DNA of 64,000 nt, taken from assembly GCF_039904985.1 (NCBI RefSeq), contig NZ_CP157005.1:2790001-2854000 (forward strand). The letters are read 5' to 3'. This stretch comes from Methylomonas sp. AM2-LC (GTDB lineage: Bacteria; Pseudomonadota; Gammaproteobacteria; Methylococcales; Methylomonadaceae). Positions 9,092 to 17,766 of the stretch are shown here, piece after piece; positions within the stretch are counted from its first letter, which is position 1, and the number at the start of each line of letters is the position of its first letter. Both the position numbers and the translations under genes were made by a program. A model generated the notes under the pieces. That model saw only the letters and a program-made list of their open reading frames with translations, was not told the DNA's origin and made no database searches.

Positions 9092-12000
9092 ATGACCATC
9101 CGTGTAGCTTTACATCATAAATCGCACTATGTTTTTGACCGCCCCGTTGTCGCTACGCCACATGAAATTCGGCTGCGTCCGGCTGCGCATAGCCGCACCC
9201 CCATCTCTGGCTACTCGTTAAGTGTTAAACCGGAAAAACACTTTATACATTGGCAGCAGGATGCTTATGGTAACTTTGTTGCTCGTGTCACCTTTCCAGA
9301 ACCCACTAACGAAATTGACATAACGGTCGATCTGTTGGCGGATATGACGGTTATAAATCCGTTCGATTTCTTTGTGGAAGAGTGGGCAGAGTATTATCCG
9401 TTTAGTTATCCTAATACTTTACAAATTGAACTGGCTGCCTTTCTGGAAGTTGAACCTGTTGGCCCTTTGTTAGCACATTTATTAGCGGAATTACGTAAAG
9501 ATATACCGGAAAAAATAACCAGCACTAACTTTCTGGTTATGCTTAACCAGAAATTAAAAACCGTGGTTGCCTATTTAATCCGACTGGAACCGGGGGTGCA
9601 AAGCTGTGAAGAAACCCTGCAAAAAAAATCGGGCTCTTGTCGGGATAGCGCTTGGTTACTGGTACAAATTCTACGTAATTTTGGTATAGCCGCGCGCTTT
9701 GTGTCGGGTTATTTAATTCAGTTAACAGCTGATGAAAAACCTTTGGATGGACCAGCCGGTCCAAGTGCGGACTTTACCGATTTACACGCCTGGTGTGAAG
9801 CTTATATACCGGGAGCCGGGTGGGTAGGCTTGGATGCAACATCAGGATTACTGGCCGGAGAAGGGCATATCCCTCTGGCCGTGACCGCCATTCCCGCTTC
9901 AGCAGCGCCTGTAAGTGGTATGACCAGTATTTGCGAGTCACAACTGGCTGTGGAAATGACTGTCACTCGTATCCACGAAGACCCGCGCGTTACAAAACCC
10001 TATACAGAACAGCAATGGCAAACCATCAGTGCCTTAGGACAGACTATTGATGAAATATTGCTGAAATCGGATGTACGTCTTACACAAGGCGGCGAACCTA
10101 CTTTTGTTTCGGTAGACAACATGGAAGGTGCTGAGTGGAACATTAGTGCCTTGGGTGCGGAAAAATGGGAATTATCCAATCATTTGATCCGCCGCCTGCA
10201 AACGCGATTTGCTGCGGGCGGGGTATTACATTTCGGCCAGGGTAAATGGTATCCAGGTGAACCCTTGCCACGCTGGGCTTTAAATGTCTATTGGCGGCAG
10301 GATGGTGTACCTGTCTGGCATGATTTACAACTGATTGCAGAACTGGCACAAACTATTACCCCGGCTGCGTTACACAGCTTTGCCGAGTCACTTTGCAAAC
10401 GTTTAGGTTTGAATCCTGACTATCTAATACCTGCCTATGAAGATCCGTGGTTGGCCTTGGATGAAGAAAGCCGCCTGCCCGCTAATATTGATATTACGCA
10501 GACAGATTTGAAGCAGGCTGGTGTCAGGCAAGCGCTGTCACAAAAACTACGCAAGGGTCTGAACACCGTGGTGGGTTATGTCTTACCGCTTAAAGCCGAT
10601 ACTGAACTTGAAACAGAACTACACTGGCACTCCAGTTGCTGGCCATTAAAACATGAAAGACTGTTTTTACTTCCCGGTGATTCTCCATTGGGTTTACGTT
10701 TGCCCTTAAACAGTTTGCCTTGGGTTGCCCCCGAAGATTTTGAAGTGGAATTGCCTGCTGATCCGTTTGCAAAACGAGGTAAACTTGCCGATTTTCCGCG
10801 TCAGCAAACACAAGCTAAAACCGCAGCCGTTAAGGATACACCGACACCTAAAGAAGTGATTCATACGGCACTGGCTATGGAAGTACGAGATGGATTTTTA
10901 TATGTGTTTCTTCCGCCCTGTACCAGTTTGGAAGCTTGGCTGGCTTTATTGGCTGCCATTGAAGACTGTGCTGCCAACTTAAAACAATCCCTACGTTTGG
11001 AAGGTTATACACCGCCTTACGATCCACGCTTGCGTTCTTTATCTGTAACGCCTGATCCAGGTGTCATTGAAGTCAATATTCATCCTTCCGCTTCTTGGTC
11101 AGAACTGGAAAACCGTACCCGTATCCTCTATGAAGAAGCCCGACTTACTCGTTTGGCTACCGAAAAATTCATGCTGGATGGCCGTCATACAGGTACGGGC
11201 GGTGGTAACCATATTACCTTGGGTGGTGCTACACCTGCTGATAGTCCATTTTTACGACGCCCAGATTTACTGAAAAGTTTAATCAGCTATTGGCAACAAC
11301 ATCCGGCTTTGTCTTATTTATTTTCCGGTCAGTTCATTGGTCCAACCAGTCAGGCACCGCGTGTTGATGAGGCACGCGATGATAATCTGTATGAACTGGA
11401 AATTGCATTTCAACAAATGCAGGAAAAAATTACCAGTGGCGAAGAAAGTCTGCAACCATGGCTGGTGGATAGATTACTGCGCAATTTATTGATCGATTTA
11501 ACCGGTAATACACACCGTGCTGAGTTTTGTATCGATAAACTGTATTCGCCGGATTCTGCCACTGGACGATTAGGCTTACTGGAATTACGCGCATTTGAAA
11601 TGCCGCCGCATTATCAGATGAGCTTACTTCAGTCCCTATTACTGCGTGCTTTAGTAGCCCGTTTTTGGAAGACGCCTTATCATGGCAAATTGGTATACTG
11701 GGATACTGCCTTACATGATCGATTCATGTTACCGCACTTTATCGAACAGGATTTACGTGATATTTGCCGAGATTTAAAATTTTCGGGCTTTCCGTTTGCT
11801 GATGAATGGTTTGCTCCCTTTTTGGAGTTTCGTTTTCCTCGCTATGGCACGGTGGTCTATGAAGGTATTCAGTTGGAACTTCGTCAGGCCATAGAACCCT
11901 GGCATGTGTTAGGTGAAGAAATCAGTGTCGGCGGTACCGCACGTTACGTGGATTCCTCTGTTGAACGCCTGCAAGTAAAAGTAACCGGTATGATCGATAC

Positions 12001-12379
12001 GCGTCATCAAGTCGTGTGTAACGGCAGACCCTTGCCTTTGCATCCTACCGGCATTCCGGGTGAATTTGTTGCTGCCGTTCGCTTTAAAGCCTGGGCGCCA
12101 CCGTCTGCATTGCATCCCAGCATCGGAGTACATGCACCATTGGTTTTCGACTTGTTGGATAGCTGGAATGGTCGCTCTATCGGTGGTTGTACTTATCATG
12201 TCTGTCACCCTGGTGGCCGCAATTACGAAACTTTTCCAGTTAATGCCAACGAAGCCGAAGCTAGACGTCGCGCTAGATTTTGGGAACACGGCCATAGTGC
12301 TGGCCCCATGGATGTTAAACCCGAAACCAGTAATCCACGTTTTCCATTAACCCTTGATTTACGCTGGCAAGCGTCTTAA
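9092..12379 (+). CDS. Large transglutaminase-like/DUF2126 protein (COG1305-COG4196 type)
   Basis: This 1095-residue protein combines an N-terminal bacterial transglutaminase-like unit with a long DUF2126 region. Residues 1-90 form the beta-rich N-terminal domain of such proteins. The Cys-His-Asp triad is visible as Cys183 (GSCRDSAW), His232 (DLHAWCEAY) and Asp248 (WVGLDATSG). DUF2126 begins near residue 325 with LTQGGEPTFVSVDNMEGAEW and runs to the C-terminus. Such proteins are standard members of Anbu neighbourhoods and may act as a protease or amide-forming enzyme on a peptide handled by the cluster, which is inference. A terminator separates it from the Anbu gene, so it likely has its own promoter within 8978-9091. 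Confidence 0.9.
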   Translation: MTIRVALHHKSHYVFDRPVVATPHEIRLRPAAHSRTPISGYSLSVKPEKHFIHWQQDAYGNFVARVTFPEPTNEIDITVDLLADMTVINPFDFFVEEWAEYYPFSYPNTLQIELAAFLEVEPVGPLLAHLLAELRKDIPEKITSTNFLVMLNQKLKTVVAYLIRLEPGVQSCEETLQKKSGSCRDSAWLLVQILRNFGIAARFVSGYLIQLTADEKPLDGPAGPSADFTDLHAWCEAYIPGAGWVGLDATSGLLAGEGHIPLAVTAIPASAAPVSGMTSICESQLAVEMTVTRIHEDPRVTKPYTEQQWQTISALGQTIDEILLKSDVRLTQGGEPTFVSVDNMEGAEWNISALGAEKWELSNHLIRRLQTRFAAGGVLHFGQGKWYPGEPLPRWALNVYWRQDGVPVWHDLQLIAELAQTITPAALHSFAESLCKRLGLNPDYLIPAYEDPWLALDEESRLPANIDITQTDLKQAGVRQALSQKLRKGLNTVVGYVLPLKADTELETELHWHSSCWPLKHERLFLLPGDSPLGLRLPLNSLPWVAPEDFEVELPADPFAKRGKLADFPRQQTQAKTAAVKDTPTPKEVIHTALAMEVRDGFLYVFLPPCTSLEAWLALLAAIEDCAANLKQSLRLEGYTPPYDPRLRSLSVTPDPGVIEVNIHPSASWSELENRTRILYEEARLTRLATEKFMLDGRHTGTGGGNHITLGGATPADSPFLRRPDLLKSLISYWQQHPALSYLFSGQFIGPTSQAPRVDEARDDNLYELEIAFQQMQEKITSGEESLQPWLVDRLLRNLLIDLTGNTHRAEFCIDKLYSPDSATGRLGLLELRAFEMPPHYQMSLLQSLLLRALVARFWKTPYHGKLVYWDTALHDRFMLPHFIEQDLRDICRDLKFSGFPFADEWFAPFLEFRFPRYGTVVYEGIQLELRQAIEPWHVLGEEISVGGTARYVDSSVERLQVKVTGMIDTRHQVVCNGRPLPLHPTGIPGEFVAAVRFKAWAPPSALHPSIGVHAPLVFDLLDSWNGRSIGGCTYHVCHPGGRNYETFPVNANEAEARRRARFWEHGHSAGPMDVKPETSNPRFPLTLDLRWQAS

Positions 12380-12399
12380 TTACAGATAGGATTAATTTT

Positions 12400-13623
12400 A
12401 TGCTTTGTTCCACCCAGCAAACCCGTTACGGCGATAAACAAAACTCGCCTTTTTTTGAAGAATATCTACATCGCTTACTTGAAGAACGTGATCGCACAGG
12501 ACTCACCGATATGATTGGCGGAATTGAAGCCTTGATGATTAGTGTGGAACCCGGTAATTCCATTGAATATATTACCGAATTGGCGTTGATGACTCCTTAT
12601 CAATACCTGGTTACCCTGGATAGCGAACAGCATTGGACGCATGTATTACGCATTGATATGCATTCACCTGACATTCTATTGCGCGAAGTTAAACATAATG
12701 ATCTGAATGATATATTCCGTAGTCTTAACGACTTATACCCGGTTGGTGCGCGTCGCCCGCACAGTCGTTATCTGGGTGAAATTTTACATTGCGAAAACCG
12801 TCATCAGGTAGTAGCTTTGCAGCAGCAACGTGAGTTTCGCTTTTTCCCGATTGGGCAATTGGCGGAAATGGATTTACCACTGAATGTCAGTATTTCCAAA
12901 CCGTCTCCGTATACCCAAAATGTCATTGGCTATATGGAGCGTCCAGCCAATAGCATTCGCGTCTACCAACATGGTAATTGTGTTATTTTGCCGGCAGCAC
13001 ATGCCGCCAATGATCGCGGTAAAGAAATGCAGGAACGATTGGGCATCAAAGACCTTATTTTACCCATAGACCATCTCGCTACACGGGTGTACAGTCAAAA
13101 CCGCGAAGCCGCCTTACTGGAATACTTGGCCTTATCCAGTTATTACTATTGGGGCAGTTATGATATTAAAGATCAAAACTCCTCCACCAATGTGACTAAA
13201 AATATCCGTCAGGTACCAGAGTCAGTCAGTCCTGCCAAAGTATTTACCGCCAATAATCATCCTTATTGCGTTAATCATTTAGATAACTTGCCAAGTCCGA
13301 CTGAGACATTTGTGCGTAATTTTGGTCCACGTTTACATCATATGGCGGTGGAAGTTAAAGACGGACAAAGCATGGGCCGCGAAAACATTGATGTAGTGGT
13401 CGATGCAATCAGTGCGCAGGGAAAAGGCTTTCTGCTAGAAACCGTAGGTTCGCGTGAAGAAGGTTTAAAACAAATTTTCTCGTCTGCGTCCGATTTTTCC
13501 TCTTTAATTATCGAATATGTACAACGCTTTGGTGACTTTCAGGGCTTTTTTGCAAGGGACAATGTGGCGCGTTTAACCTTTGCCGCCGGACAGGAGGAAG
13601 GGGTAAAAGATAAGGTATTGTAG
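12400..13623 (+). CDS. VOC-superfamily protein resembling 4-hydroxyphenylpyruvate dioxygenase
   Basis: This 407-residue protein starts 20 bases after the transglutaminase gene and is probably co-transcribed. I recognise an HPPD-like vicinal-oxygen-chelate half. His225 (LPIDHLATRV), His313/314 (RLHHMAVEV) and Glu372 (IIEYVQR) sit in the order and contexts of the HPPD iron ligands, and the end GFFARDNVARLTF resembles HPPD's GxFGxGNFxALF. The N-terminal half (1-215) has only weak VOC resemblance. A dioxygenase-like protein is not a classic member of the Anbu set. It could oxidise a keto-acid or a modified residue, or be a binding protein that kept the metal site. The fold call is moderate; the substrate is unknown. 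Confidence 0.68.
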   Translation: MLCSTQQTRYGDKQNSPFFEEYLHRLLEERDRTGLTDMIGGIEALMISVEPGNSIEYITELALMTPYQYLVTLDSEQHWTHVLRIDMHSPDILLREVKHNDLNDIFRSLNDLYPVGARRPHSRYLGEILHCENRHQVVALQQQREFRFFPIGQLAEMDLPLNVSISKPSPYTQNVIGYMERPANSIRVYQHGNCVILPAAHAANDRGKEMQERLGIKDLILPIDHLATRVYSQNREAALLEYLALSSYYYWGSYDIKDQNSSTNVTKNIRQVPESVSPAKVFTANNHPYCVNHLDNLPSPTETFVRNFGPRLHHMAVEVKDGQSMGRENIDVVVDAISAQGKGFLLETVGSREEGLKQIFSSASDFSSLIIEYVQRFGDFQGFFARDNVARLTFAAGQEEGVKDKVL

Positions 13624-13690
13624 TTAAAGTGAGTGATGATGTCGCTCTGTGATACGCGAGTCAATTAGCAAACTGTATTAAATTAATAGT

Positions 13691-13758
13691 TAAAGTGTCA
13701 ATGACGGCTGGATGTGCTTCTAAAGCTGAAGTGCAACGTCGCTGCCATTGATACTTTA
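13691..13758. terminator. Hairpin in convergent gap between VOC gene and modA-like gene
   Basis: TAAAGTGTCAATGACGGC (from 13691) pairs imperfectly with GCTGCCATTGATACTTTA (to 13758), enclosing an inner CTTC/GAAG stem. It lies between two converging genes and may act as a bidirectional transcription end, although no long T-run follows. Confidence 0.5.
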
Positions 13759-13777
13759 CATTGAATAGTGAACTCTA

Positions 13778-14539
13778 TTAAGGTAAATCGTAGCCATATT
13801 TACTGATGATACTCCGGGCTGTGTCAGATTTAAGATAGTCTATCAGTGCTTTTGCAGCTGGATTATCATTGCCTTTGGTTAACAAAACTGCGCCTTGTTT
13901 AATGGGCGCATACTGGCTGGTAGGGATTATGTAGCCAGAACCGCTGTTGATATGGCCATCTTCATAAACTTGTGAGAGTGCTACAAAACCCAGTTCGGCA
14001 TTACCGCTACTGACAAATAGTTGTGTTTGGGTAATATTTTCGCCGAACACCATTAAAGGTTGTAGTTTTTCTAATAAACCTTGTTTTTTAAGATAATCAA
14101 TGGCGGCGGCACCATAAGGTGCTAGTTTTGGATCGGCAACAGACACGTGTTTAAAGCCACCGGTTGCCAGAATTTTACCTTCAGAATCAACATAGCCAGG
14201 TGTTGAAGACCACAACACCAGTTTACCTATGGCATAGGTATTACGGCTGCCTGATACTGCCAGACCATCCTGCTCAACTTTCGCAGGGCCACTTTCATCA
14301 GCAGATAGAAACACCTCAAACGGTGCGCCATTCTCAATTTGTGCGACAAATTTACCCGAAGAGCCGAATGATAGCTTGGCACTATGCCCAGTAGCTTTTT
14401 CGAAGCTATCCGCAATCTCGGTCATGGGTTTGGAGAAATTGGCAGCCACAGCTACCAGCGTGGTATCAGCGTTAACCAAGTTGTTGCACAACGCCAAACA
14501 CAATATGTAAACAGCGCGTATTACCGTTAGTTTAAACAT
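13778..14539 (-). CDS. Molybdate-type ABC transporter substrate-binding protein (ModA family)
   Basis: This 253-residue periplasmic binding protein is of the ModA family, which captures molybdate or tungstate. A signal peptide spans MFKLTVIRAVYILC to VNA. The mature part has the family motifs VAVAANFSKPMTEIA, FGSSGKF, PFEVFLSADE, KLVLWSS, DPKLAPYGAAA and GNAELGFVALSQV. The longer frame starts at 14608, but GGAG lies 6 bases before the ATG at 14539 and the signal peptide begins there. No modB, modC or modE gene is nearby; instead it follows a porin gene on the same strand after a 90-base gap. It may serve another oxyanion or use a distant permease. Confidence 0.85.
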   Translation of the reverse strand: MFKLTVIRAVYILCLALCNNLVNADTTLVAVAANFSKPMTEIADSFEKATGHSAKLSFGSSGKFVAQIENGAPFEVFLSADESGPAKVEQDGLAVSGSRNTYAIGKLVLWSSTPGYVDSEGKILATGGFKHVSVADPKLAPYGAAAIDYLKKQGLLEKLQPLMVFGENITQTQLFVSSGNAELGFVALSQVYEDGHINSGSGYIIPTSQYAPIKQGAVLLTKGNDNPAAKALIDYLKSDTARSIISKYGYDLP

Positions 14540-14629
14540 GTAAATCTCCAAAAATTTGCAGTAAAAATCGTAAATACAAGGATAAGTAGTAAGATAAATA
14601 TCCCTCAAAAATGCTAGTAGAAACGCAAC

Positions 14630-16273
14630 TTAGAAGCGTAATTGACTTTGCACAAAGAAATAGTCAGTATCGGTGCCGGGTGTTGCCGTGACATTGGTTA
14701 AATAAGTACCGGAACTGGTTGTGGTATGGGCAGTTTTAGCAAAGTCACCTTTGAAAAGATGATACCAACCTGCATCAAAATTGATGCTGCTGTTAAAGTT
14801 ATAGCGTCCGGTAAAACCAATCTGATCACCGACAAAAGATCCCTGGCCATTAGCAAGAGAAGGTGTGGTAGCAGAAGTACAGGTATAGCTACCCCAACAA
14901 TCTTGTGCTGAAGCTAACCAAACCAGACGTTGTGACAGTTTGAATGACAAATCACTTCGTGGTGCAAAGTCTAGTTTGTAACCGGGTGAGTTTATGTTGC
15001 TTCTTTGGAAAGCACCATAAATTCCGGTTGGTCCAAAATCAAAATCTGATGCACCATACAGAGGATCAAAACGCCCATCGGTGGCCGATGCAGAATGATT
15101 TTTCCAGTTTGAACTACCACTGGCATAATCATATTCAAAATAGAAGCGAGGATTCCAAGGCATATCAAAGCTATATCCGGCCTCAACATGCGAAGACCAT
15201 GCTTCATGTTGTTGTGTAGTATTTAAATAATTGCCAGTAGCCGCATACTTTACAGTACCAAATTGGCCCATACCTTCGGCTTGAAAGTCAAACTTGCCTT
15301 TGCTAGGTTTTTGATAAAAACGTATGGTTGGGGTGAAGTAGTTGCGATTGCGGGTCGGATTGAGTGTGCTATCGCCTTCGTTGAGTTGGTATAAAGCCAC
15401 TTCAGCATTAATCTCTTTATACAAATTGGAATATTCAAAAATACCGCCGGAAAACCAAGTATGTAAATCCTCTTTATCCCATTGTTGATTATTTAACATA
15501 TTGGCATTGGGTGTGATAGAGTTATAGTTAGGATATTTGAGTACTGGCATGGTCATAAACGCATTAAACTGCCATTTATCGTAACTGACTACACGTGTTC
15601 TTAAGCCAGTAAAATTATTAACGGTATTACGAAATATCGGTCTTGCAACCAATCTGCGGCTGCCTAAATCCATGGTTTGTCTGCCAAATTTAACTTCTGC
15701 GCCTAAGCCGCTATGAAATGCATTTTGATCTGCCCAAGACGCATAGCCTTGAGCAAAATCCAAGGTATCGACAGAAGAATTATTGGTAGGGAAGGGGGTG
15801 TTATTCGTACCTGCGTCAGAACCAGTTGTGCGCGAATCCAGAAATTCAACTGCAAAACGCAATTTATTAAATTTGGCTTGTACCCATACGTCGGATTGAA
15901 AGGCAATTTGCTGATCGCCCCCTTTAGATTGCCCAAGTTTAGTGGGCGAGGTTTTTTGCGAACCTTTAAACGCATCAGAAAGCGATTCGTAACGGGTTCT
16001 TTGTTCAACACCTACGCTCAACCAATCGGGTAAACCTAAGGTATCATGCAGATTCCACACGGGTTTTTCGTAGCTATTACCCAACAAAGGGTCATCCATC
16101 ATGAAATTATACGCGGCCATGGGGGCGCGTGTGTAGGTGGGTGCGGGCAAGGTAGTGGCAGCCGGATTTGAATTGAGTGCTTGATCTGAATAGGCGGTGT
16201 CGATATTAATCAATGCAAATATTGCCATTGATAAATAGCGAAACCCATGCAGTTGTGGTGTCATTTGTTGCAT
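14630..16273 (-). CDS. Alginate-export-family outer-membrane porin
   Basis: This 547-residue protein looks like an outer-membrane beta-barrel of the alginate-export (AlgE-like) family. It has a signal peptide (about residues 1-29), a linker, then WLSVGVEQRTRYESLSDAF, the usual start of the barrel. Many alternating amphipathic strands follow, and it ends in FFVQSQLRF with the C-terminal aromatic typical of outer-membrane proteins. Family members pass polysaccharides or small solutes; alginate itself is not implied, since no alg genes are present. It lies just upstream of the ModA-like gene, so a joint uptake or secretion role is possible. An alternative start lies three codons downstream. Confidence 0.82.
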   Translation of the reverse strand: MQQMTPQLHGFRYLSMAIFALINIDTAYSDQALNSNPAATTLPAPTYTRAPMAAYNFMMDDPLLGNSYEKPVWNLHDTLGLPDWLSVGVEQRTRYESLSDAFKGSQKTSPTKLGQSKGGDQQIAFQSDVWVQAKFNKLRFAVEFLDSRTTGSDAGTNNTPFPTNNSSVDTLDFAQGYASWADQNAFHSGLGAEVKFGRQTMDLGSRRLVARPIFRNTVNNFTGLRTRVVSYDKWQFNAFMTMPVLKYPNYNSITPNANMLNNQQWDKEDLHTWFSGGIFEYSNLYKEINAEVALYQLNEGDSTLNPTRNRNYFTPTIRFYQKPSKGKFDFQAEGMGQFGTVKYAATGNYLNTTQQHEAWSSHVEAGYSFDMPWNPRFYFEYDYASGSSNWKNHSASATDGRFDPLYGASDFDFGPTGIYGAFQRSNINSPGYKLDFAPRSDLSFKLSQRLVWLASAQDCWGSYTCTSATTPSLANGQGSFVGDQIGFTGRYNFNSSINFDAGWYHLFKGDFAKTAHTTTSSGTYLTNVTATPGTDTDYFFVQSQLRF

Positions 16274-16520
16274 ATCCGTAACCTGTTATTGTTGTTGCTG
16301 ACTTCTTTTTCAAAAGTCGATAGCTTTGTTAATTCATAACGAGCTCGGATTGTAATACGTTTATAGCATTGGGTAAATAAGCAAACCTGCTATGAATTGT
16401 TGCTTTTTTGTTAACAATATCAATTTTATGATAAATAACTGCTTAGCATTCAGTGTAGAGTGTAGTAACGTAGGCAGTTGTTATGCTGGTTTTTCCGCAT
16501 CGAAATAGTTTGATAGGAAC

Positions 16521-16811
16521 ATGGAAACACTGTATATACTTGAATTATGTGATACATCGGGTGAACATAAGCCGATTGCGCGCTTTAACTCTTCCACTCC
16601 CTTTATTGCTGTCAATATCGGTGATCGATTTGATGATACGGGCTGGGATAGGCTGGATGGCGTTGGCGTCATTGCATCGTCTCAACTGCCGAAACGTTAC
16701 ATTGTGCATTCAATAAAACACCTTATCTTATCCGACAGTGATAAGTTGATAATTAAATACTGTTTAAATTTGCAACCTTTTACAGGTCCAAGTTCGCCAG
16801 TTTGGGGCTAA
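16521..16811 (+). CDS. Small protein of unknown function, 96 residues
   Basis: I do not recognise the family. The 96-residue product has mixed composition with no membrane segment or signal peptide. The pattern METLYILELCDTSGEHKPIA followed by IAVNIGDRFDDTGWDRL and KRYIVHSIKHLIL looks like a small alpha/beta domain. AGGA lies close to the ATG. An overlapping frame at 16483 has less protein-like composition. It stands alone between the porin and NlpE-like genes. It is probably real, judging by its balanced residues. Confidence 0.5.
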   Translation: METLYILELCDTSGEHKPIARFNSSTPFIAVNIGDRFDDTGWDRLDGVGVIASSQLPKRYIVHSIKHLILSDSDKLIIKYCLNLQPFTGPSSPVWG

Positions 16812-16867
16812 AGGGAGCCTAAGCTTAGATAATAAAACTTAAGGCACCCCATTTGCAACGCCAGTAA

Positions 16868-17416
16868 TTAATGAATATGTACTTCCCGAGATTTGGCTTT
16901 ATCACTTCTACTCAAGGTATAGTCATCCTGATCACCCGGCATAGGTTTACCGTCACTGTTCAGTAACGTCAGCGTACCTTCATCTTTAATGATGAATTTA
17001 CGTTTTAAATCGTCTTTATTAGAGGTTAAAGACAAGGTATGGGTTTCATCATCCCAGATATATTTACCTTTATCAAAATATTCTCTGGATGAAGCTTTTG
17101 CATACTGGGACACTAATAAATAATTGCTCTTTTGTTTTAAAGACAGCGTCATTTTCAAACCATCGCAATCTTTTTCTTTACAGGGTAAATAGCCAAAAAA
17201 TACACCACGATAATTGGTACTTACATCGGCTTCTTGCATATGCTCTGAGTGATCAGTTATACCTGCCGCTTGCTTACGACTAAGCTCGCGTGCCATCAAG
17301 GCCTTTTCCTGCAACTTCATATCCGACTCTGCCCAAGCAGTGTTCATTAATGGCAGCAATGCACCTATAAGAATCAAGGTCATATTTTTTATAATTTTAT
17401 TATTTGATGTTTGCAT
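16868..17416 (-). CDS. NlpE N-terminal-domain protein (copper/envelope stress type)
   Basis: This 182-residue exported protein has a signal peptide ending at about AWA (residue 29). Its domain at about 68-170 resembles the N-terminal domain of NlpE: YRGVFFGYLPCKEKDCDGL matches the YRGxLPCADCxGI motif, followed by TLSLKQKSNYLL and a GTLTLLNSDGK turn. NlpE is an outer-membrane lipoprotein that senses copper and envelope stress. No lipobox is evident here, so this one is likely periplasmic. The paired cysteines of the motif are kept. It lies downstream of a multicopper oxidase on the same strand, 350 bases away, which fits a copper theme. Confidence 0.75.
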   Translation of the reverse strand: MQTSNNKIIKNMTLILIGALLPLMNTAWAESDMKLQEKALMARELSRKQAAGITDHSEHMQEADVSTNYRGVFFGYLPCKEKDCDGLKMTLSLKQKSNYLLVSQYAKASSREYFDKGKYIWDDETHTLSLTSNKDDLKRKFIIKDEGTLTLLNSDGKPMPGDQDDYTLSRSDKAKSREVHIH

Positions 17417-17766
17417 ATACGTTGTTTCTGTTTCTGGTTGTAAAGTAGCCGACCAAACACATTTATACGGGTTGGCACGGGCGTCGAGTGACAGACAATG
17501 TGCACTCTCGTTATTCTTGTATCTTAAAGCAACGCTCCTTGTTAACGACGGACATAGAGACAGGATAAGTTAAAGCGCAACAGCGTTTAGCCTACCAGAA
17601 AAATTTCTGAGATCAATACTAGGTTAATCATTTAACCAATAATATTGATCTGAGCATAGTAGATTTAGTGAGTATGGCTAGATAAGCTTAGCCTGTAGAT
17701 TTTACAACGGTTAAATATGCAGTTAAGGCAGCGGTTAAACTGCCTTAACTTTGTCAGAATTAGCGG
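17417..17766. other. Intergenic region between multicopper oxidase and NlpE-like genes
   Basis: These 350 bases contain the hairpin at 17721-17750 after the oxidase gene and should hold the NlpE-like gene's promoter. A second weak inverted pair, GATCAATACTAGG and TAATATTGATC, occurs around 17610-17653. No ORF is supported. Confidence 0.4.
17721..17750 (-). terminator. Perfect 11-bp hairpin downstream of multicopper oxidase
   Basis: AGTTAAGGCAG (17721-17731) and CTGCCTTAACT (17740-17750) pair perfectly around an 8-base loop. It lies 16 bases beyond the stop of the leftward oxidase gene. No T-run follows, so it may act as a processing or attenuating hairpin rather than a strong intrinsic terminator. 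Confidence 0.6.

Noticed and set aside
11909..12295. 128-codon minus-strand ORF within the transglutaminase gene
   Set aside because: It is antisense to a strongly conserved coding region and has no own signals.
4628..13623. Complete ubiquitin-like or Pup-proteasome system
   Set aside because: No Pup, Mpa/ARC, PafA or HslU-like ATPase is present; the cluster is of the Anbu type.
15703..16033. Antisense and out-of-frame ORFs of 102-106 codons within the porin gene
   Set aside because: The porin frame explains the region; the shadows have basic, low-complexity composition.
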